Shown: piece after piece, positions 7,666 through 11,090 of the stretch
Layout: every line of letters begins with the position of its first letter
How positions within the stretch are numbered: position 1 is the first letter of the stretch
Position numbers and translations under genes: made by a program
The notes under the pieces: model-generated
Told to the model about the DNA's origin: nothing
Seen by the model: the letters and a program-made list of their open reading frames with translations, nothing else
Databases searched by the model: none
NCBI GenBank assembly: GCA_036939755.1
Contig: JALLAZ010000953.1
Location: 1-11,090 of the forward strand
Length of the DNA: 11,090 nt
DNA from: Stephanodiscus triporus
Taxonomy: Eukaryota > Bacillariophyta > Thalassiosirophyceae > Thalassiosirales > Thalassiosiraceae
Reading direction: 5' to 3'

Positions 7666-7790
7666 CCACCCACTCGTCTCACGTCCCCCCCCTCCCTCCT
7701 CCATCTTGTCGTGTTTTCCTGCTTGCCTGGCGCCGTCCACCATCCCCTCACATTTACCTTGATTTGATTGTTGCATTCCTCCCATGCCCG

Positions 7791-8450
7791 CTGCCTGTCC
7801 CATCGTCGTAGTCATTGTCATTGTCGTCATCATTGTATCAGTAACCTCTTTTTTGGATCCCCCCCAGCGCTCCCCTCGCCAGGAACGCTTGCCATGGACG
7901 TATGCTAACGTCAACAGCTCTCGCAGCTGTTCTCGGAGGGCTGGTGCACGGGGAGTGTTGTGTGCGGAGGCTCGCACGAAATCGTTGATTCGCGTGAGGT
8001 AAAAGAACTGGTGTCGGCAGACGAGAGCGAACCCCTCCCACAGGATGGGGGGTAGAGGGCGTGTTGGGGGGTCTTCGGAGACAGACGGGCGTCCTTGTTG
8101 GGCAAGGGGAGAACATCACTCGTCGCATGGGGACACTTCTGCTGATGACAGCGGAAGAAGTGCCATCATTGCGGTGATTTTGTGCTGTCGGCGATATATT
8201 TTTCTCCACGGGGAGTGGCGAACTCACAATTCTGGCTTCGCAGTGGCACACACAAGTGAAATCCCCCTGCCACTGCATCGCCAAAAATGCGAGCTCGCCT
8301 CAGCAATGGGGTGATAATAATATCGCTGGGGTCGATTTACGCTGAGGCGGTCTTATAAATAATTGGTGACTTATCACTGGGGTAAGTTGCCGGATGTGGC
8401 TCGGCTGGCTCGCATAGAAAAAGTTGCCTACGTGGAACCAAAACTCTTTT
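7791..8450. other. Spacer with an inverted repeat, no supported gene
   Basis: A 148-codon minus-strand frame (8284-7838) covers part of this stretch, but it is rich in Pro, Arg, Ser and Cys with no motif I recognise. Its plus-strand partner frames look similar, so I do not call it a gene. An inverted repeat CGCCTCAGC/GCTGAGGCG lies at 8296-8304 and 8341-8349. No tRNA or rRNA is apparent. Confidence 0.4.
8296..8349. repeat. 9-bp perfect inverted repeat with 36-nt loop
   Basis: CGCCTCAGC (8296-8304) is the exact reverse complement of GCTGAGGCG (8341-8349). A further outer pairing, GCGAGC at about 8289 with GCTCGC at about 8408, is possible. This may be a chance stem, a small relic element or a structured RNA. 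Nothing else supports a choice. Confidence 0.35.
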
Positions 8451-8487
8451 TTTGGCTTACGCGTGGGAAAATTCTGGAGTGCAGCCC

Positions 8488-8842
8488 CTAACTATGTGCA
8501 CATTGTTCACTATTGGTGATAGTATAGAGGTCCTTCTTGAGGCATTTGTCAAATGTAGGCTTCTGGGATGGGAACAGTGCCACAAGGCAATTGTGTGCAG
8601 CCGGGGTGATGGGGGCATCAATACTCGTGCCTCTTTTAGCAGGAGTCTCGTAGGTGTAGCCATGGAATGTGCCCACAATTGCATTCATCACTTCAAACAT
8701 CGAGATGTGCACAATCACCACTGTGTGGCTTGCTTGTCCTGGCCCAAGCTGTTCACTGTAAATGTGCTTTTCATGCTTGGACACTTGGACACAGGTGTAT
8801 AATTGAGCCCAATGGGAGTCGACGGTGATGCCATTTCAGCGA
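8488..8842 (-). pseudogene. Vanadium-dependent haloperoxidase / PAP2-family relic (N-terminal part)
   Basis: The minus-strand translation matches the N-terminal helical part of bacterial and algal vanadium haloperoxidase-like proteins, from memory of the family. In order it reads NGITVD (8832-8818 region), GLNYTPV (8810-8790), EQLGPGQASH, IVHISMFEVMNAIVG, GTSIDAPI, AAHNCLVALFPSQKPTFD and a TAG at 8490-8488. In relatives this block is usually RWN-x-I-x-VD, GLDHTPV, GEQLGPGRASR, IVHIAMFDAVNAI, then AAHxxLVALFPSQxxxFD. Family enzymes oxidise halides with peroxide; the vanadate-binding His/Arg residues lie further downstream and are absent here. Damage is visible: TGA where Trp is expected before NGITVD, a frame change between NGITVD and GLNYTPV, an 8-bp duplication at 8777-8792 that shifts the frame back, and loss of similarity after about 8495. 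It is therefore a truncated pseudogene, with no start codon or downstream half seen nearby. Confidence 0.8.
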
Positions 8843-9184
8843 TTCATGGGGGGGGGATTCGAGATAGTTTTGATGTAGGAGCCATTGATTTCAGTCATTA
8901 TGCTGCTGCAAGGATAACAGCAGTGGGTGCAAAGAGAGATACCAAAATGGTAATTCATATGTTCATTGTTATGCCAGTTAGAGAAAAGATAAAGGTTGTA
9001 TTGTGTTTCAAGAATAAATGACACCTTAGAAATCAACCAGGGTCCCTTAGTGGAGAAAGGATGGGTGAGGCATACAAGAACAAGAACTCCACAACCTTGC
9101 ATGCAGGATAAGGAGAGAGAGCTGGAGTATCCTACCTGTTTCACCCATTTTTTCATTTGCCAAGATATTTCTGTCCGTCATCCT
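8843..9184. other. Flank of the haloperoxidase relic, no further homology seen
   Basis: On the minus strand this precedes the relic. A 106-codon frame (9156-8836) runs into it but shows no family residues, and the C-run at about 8847-8856 may hide a frame slip. On the plus strand only short frames occur. I cannot extend the haloperoxidase similarity here with confidence. Confidence 0.4.
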
Positions 9185-9210
9185 GTTTTGGGGGGGCAAG
9201 CCCCCAAAAC
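9185..9210. repeat. Perfect 10-bp inverted repeat hairpin
   Basis: GTTTTGGGGG (9185-9194) and CCCCCAAAAC (9201-9210) are exact reverse complements around the six-base loop GGCAAG. An inner C/G pair is possible with a two-base bulge. The stem is strong in RNA or single-stranded DNA. It could be the remnant of a small mobile element's fold-back end. I find no partner copy elsewhere in the window. Confidence 0.8.
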
Positions 9211-9655
9211 TTTACACTACTTACCCAATTCAACCCCGTTGCCTGTGCAACTGTAATTACTAGGGCACCCAGATGTACAAAAATGACATGCTCTAGTACT
9301 AGTAATAATGTGGGGCAAAAAGCAAAAAGTTAATGGCAGAAGACTGGTTGTGATCCTAACTGTAGCCCTTTTCTACAGTACTGTAACGTTTCAAAAAAAA
9401 CTAGTGTCTAAATTTACTGTACCTTTAAGTACTAACAACTTTTTGTACTAAAACAGCGCACACTAATGCTCAAAAATGCATATTTCTGCCCTACAAAATG
9501 AAGGCCTGCCACTGACACATCCACTGCGCATTGTGATTTGTCTGCCGGGCTTGGGTGAACCAGAAGTGCATTAGTTGTTGCATTAAAGTGGGGAAAAATA
9601 TCACCATGGGCTGGGTGCTCTACTCTACAAAATGGGTAAAAAGTACGATACTACG
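9211..9655. other. AT-rich spacer with short palindromes, no gene
   Basis: No open frame of note. Short palindromes occur, including TACAGTACTGTA at 9374-9385, with CTGTAG/CTACAG flanking it on the left. GTAC recurs about seven times between about 9273 and 9643. I see no RNA gene or transposon signature. Confidence 0.45.
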
Positions 9656-9905
9656 TGAGCAAGCCACTGCCGTCCTACCCTCCAGCGGCTTCAGCCCTCT
9701 CTCTCCATTGGTAGGCCAGCAGCGCCACTAATGGCGCCACTGCTCTCCAACACCATGCGCAGGCCACGAGCCATCAGGCTTGCGTTCACTGTCGTTCATT
9801 GCAATGCAACCCATCAAAAAACAGAGAGGGGGGCAAGGTCTTGGCCTCAGGTGGCAGCCATTTCATCAACAGACACAACAACCAATCAAAACACAGCACA
9901 CAACA
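9656..9905. repeat. Diverged tandem duplication, copy 1
   Basis: This copy aligns over its whole length with 9913-10165. Shared anchors in order are TGAGC-AGC, CCTACCCT-CAG, GGCCCTCTC-like text, ATGGCGCCACTGC (9731), GCAATGCAACCCATCAAAAAA (9801), TTGGCCT-AGGTGGC-CCATTT (9841) and a Cys/Ala-poor ACAACAACCAATCAA-type tail. The offset is 257 bp in the left half and 273 bp in the right half, so copy 2 carries about 16 extra bases. Frames across it are not conserved between copies, which argues against coding. Confidence 0.85.
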
Positions 9906-9912
9906 TTCAACA

Positions 9913-10165
9913 TGAGCCAGCGCCACCCTACCCTTCAGTGACTTTGGCCCTCTCCATCCATGGATTGGTCAGCGGCACCCCCAACTCATGGCGCCACTGC
10001 ACCCTATGGTCCCATGCATGGCGCACACCATTGGGTTAAGCGGCACCACTGTTGATTCCCTTGTTTGGGCATTGTAATGCAACCCATCAAAAAATAGAGA
10101 GAGAGGTGGAGCCTTGGCCTTAGGTGGCCACCATTTGATGATGAAATACAACAATCAACCCAAAG
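9913..10165. repeat. Diverged tandem duplication, copy 2
   Basis: This is the second copy of the unit at 9656-9905, with ATGGCGCCACTGC at 9988, GTAATGCAACCCATCAAAAAA at 10074 and TTGGCCTTAGGTGGCCACCATTT at 10114. Divergence is substantial but the order of anchors is kept. A piece resembling the unit's tail (GACACAACAA repeated, then ACAACCAAAACCAG) appears again at about 10291-10323 and may be a third, partial copy. Confidence 0.85.
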
Positions 10166-10169
10166 TCGG

Positions 10170-10687
10170 TGACAGTGGTAATGGTATGTTATAGCAGAAC
10201 AGGTAGAGGGGTAAGTGCGGGGAGGCTCATAATGGAAAGATGAAAAAGTTAATAATACAACACACATCATGGCTTTTGGCGGCCCCTATCGACACAACAA
10301 GACACAACAAACAACCAAAACCAGGCGGCCATGGCAGAGGGGACTACGGAGGGGAGGCATGATGAGCGGGACACGCGGGGAAAGCAAGTTATCATGGTTT
10401 TGATGGTGTTATAAGTTTAATAAGAGGTAAAAACTAAAATAAAATGTTGAGTTAACAGCTTAACAGAACAGCTATTTGCCGCCATGAGGACACATTTTCA
10501 ATGAGCTTCAAGCGCACATAATATCCCTGCAAAATTTTTTTTTTTTAATGTTTGATAGCCAGACAGATAACCGAGCTCTTCAGCTTTAATTGAGGCATTC
10601 GACCTTTTCTACGCAGCTCATTGCTTTGATGAACTGAGTAGAGTGTCCGTTTTGTGCCTTTTGAATGCTAGCTTCGGAAAACAATTT
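10170..10687. other. AT-rich spacer, no gene seen
   Basis: Short frames only. It holds a small direct repeat of GACACAACAA at 10291-10310 and a T12 run at about 10537-10548. No motif, hairpin or RNA gene was recognised. Confidence 0.5.
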
Positions 10688-11041
10688 TCACAATGCCATA
10701 ACTCGATTTTTTGCGCCAAAATCTATGACCATGATGGGGTGAATACTTGCCCAATTGCGGCTTCCGATAGCATCTAGGGTAGCCCTGGACCTGTCGTACT
10801 GGTAGAGCACATGGCATCGTATCGCTTCATCTGCATAGCCACTGGTCTGGCCTGCAAAGTAGGTGCATTTTTCCTGTCCTCGATTTTTTGTCATGAAAGA
10901 ACGTAGATAAAAGACCATTTTATGGTTGATTAAATATAAAGCCAAGCTATACTGATATTCTTTACGATATATTAATTTAGTTAATACATTTTGGCGATGG
11001 CAATGGATGCCATTTAGGCTACCGTTTCCGACGGCGGGCAA
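10688..11041 (-). CDS. Weak hypothetical open frame at right edge
   Basis: A 117-codon minus-strand frame starts with an ATG at 11041. The C-terminal half (about residues 50-100, with GYADEAIRCHVLYQYDR) lies in DNA of higher GC than its surroundings, which could mean a real exon or an old coding fragment. The N-terminal half is AT-rich and unconvincing. I recognise no domain. A random frame of this length in AT-rich DNA is uncommon but not rare, so I rate it low. An upstream exon outside the window is possible. Confidence 0.2.
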   Translation of the reverse strand: MPAVGNGSLNGIHCHRQNVLTKLIYRKEYQYSLALYLINHKMVFYLRSFMTKNRGQEKCTYFAGQTSGYADEAIRCHVLYQYDRSRATLDAIGSRNWASIHPIMVIDFGAKNRVMAL

Positions 11042-11090
11042 GCAAATGGTGAAAAAACAGAGAGGCTAGTAGAATTAAATTAATTACTCT

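Noticed and set aside
7366..7767. 133-codon Pro/Ser/Leu-rich plus-strand frame
   Set aside because: It follows from pyrimidine-rich repeats that avoid stop codons. Neighbouring frames are equally open.
7838..8284. 148-codon minus-strand frame, checked as a possible downstream part of the haloperoxidase relic
   Set aside because: I could not find the conserved C-terminal catalytic blocks of the family in it, and no other motif supports it.
8452..8802. 116-codon plus-strand frame
   Set aside because: It starts with TTG and is antisense to the haloperoxidase relic.
9273..9646. Cluster of about seven GTAC sites
   Set aside because: GTAC is the core of copper-response sites in green algae, but there is no adjacent gene here and short palindromes occur by chance in AT-rich DNA.
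9731..10039. 102-codon plus-strand frame across the tandem duplication
   Set aside because: The frame is not conserved between the two repeat copies, so it is unlikely to be coding.

Overview
The window looks like nuclear DNA of a protist with a repeat-rich genome, most likely a diatom or a related stramenopile. Three things suggest this. There are two GC-rich, apparently intronless genes in AT-richer surroundings. One gene is a eukaryotic splicing factor. A broken gene further along encodes a Pro-Thr-Ser linker followed by a Cys-rich segment, a style common in secreted diatom proteins. The organism call is inference.

Left part (1-4732). Bases 1-659 hold no gene I can support. Two genes then lie head to head around a gap of about 460 bp (1888-2347). 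On the minus strand (1887 to 700) is an acidic protein with a UBA-like domain, a possible Atg8-interacting motif near its N-terminus and a hydrophobic C-terminal stretch. On the plus strand (2348-4732) is an unmistakable branchpoint-binding protein, SF1/BBP, with helix-hairpin, KH-QUA2, two zinc knuckles and a proline-rich tail. It also has an unusual Trp-rich N-terminal extension and two UHM-ligand-like motifs. Both genes carry triplet and homopolymer runs (Asp and Gly tracts).

Right part (4733-11090). No intact gene can be defended here. I see two gene relics. One is a plus-strand coding remnant at about 5613-6519, ending in the Pro-Thr-Ser repeats and the Cys-rich motif. The other, at 8488-8842 on the minus strand, is a clear N-terminal fragment of a vanadium-dependent haloperoxidase/PAP2-family protein, broken by a stop and frameshifts. 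Between and after them lie a pyrimidine-rich low-complexity tract with a 9-bp tandem repeat and a degenerate ~50-bp minisatellite (7040-7790), a perfect 10-bp hairpin (9185-9210), and a diverged tandem duplication with a ~257-273 bp period (9656-10165). A weak minus-strand open frame sits at the right edge.

The two intact genes need not work together. SF1 acts in pre-mRNA branchpoint recognition; the UBA protein may act in ubiquitin or selective-autophagy pathways (inference). I did not find a convincing new multi-gene system. The more interesting leads are the UBA/AIM/hydrophobic-tail protein, the SF1 N-terminal architecture and the haloperoxidase relic.
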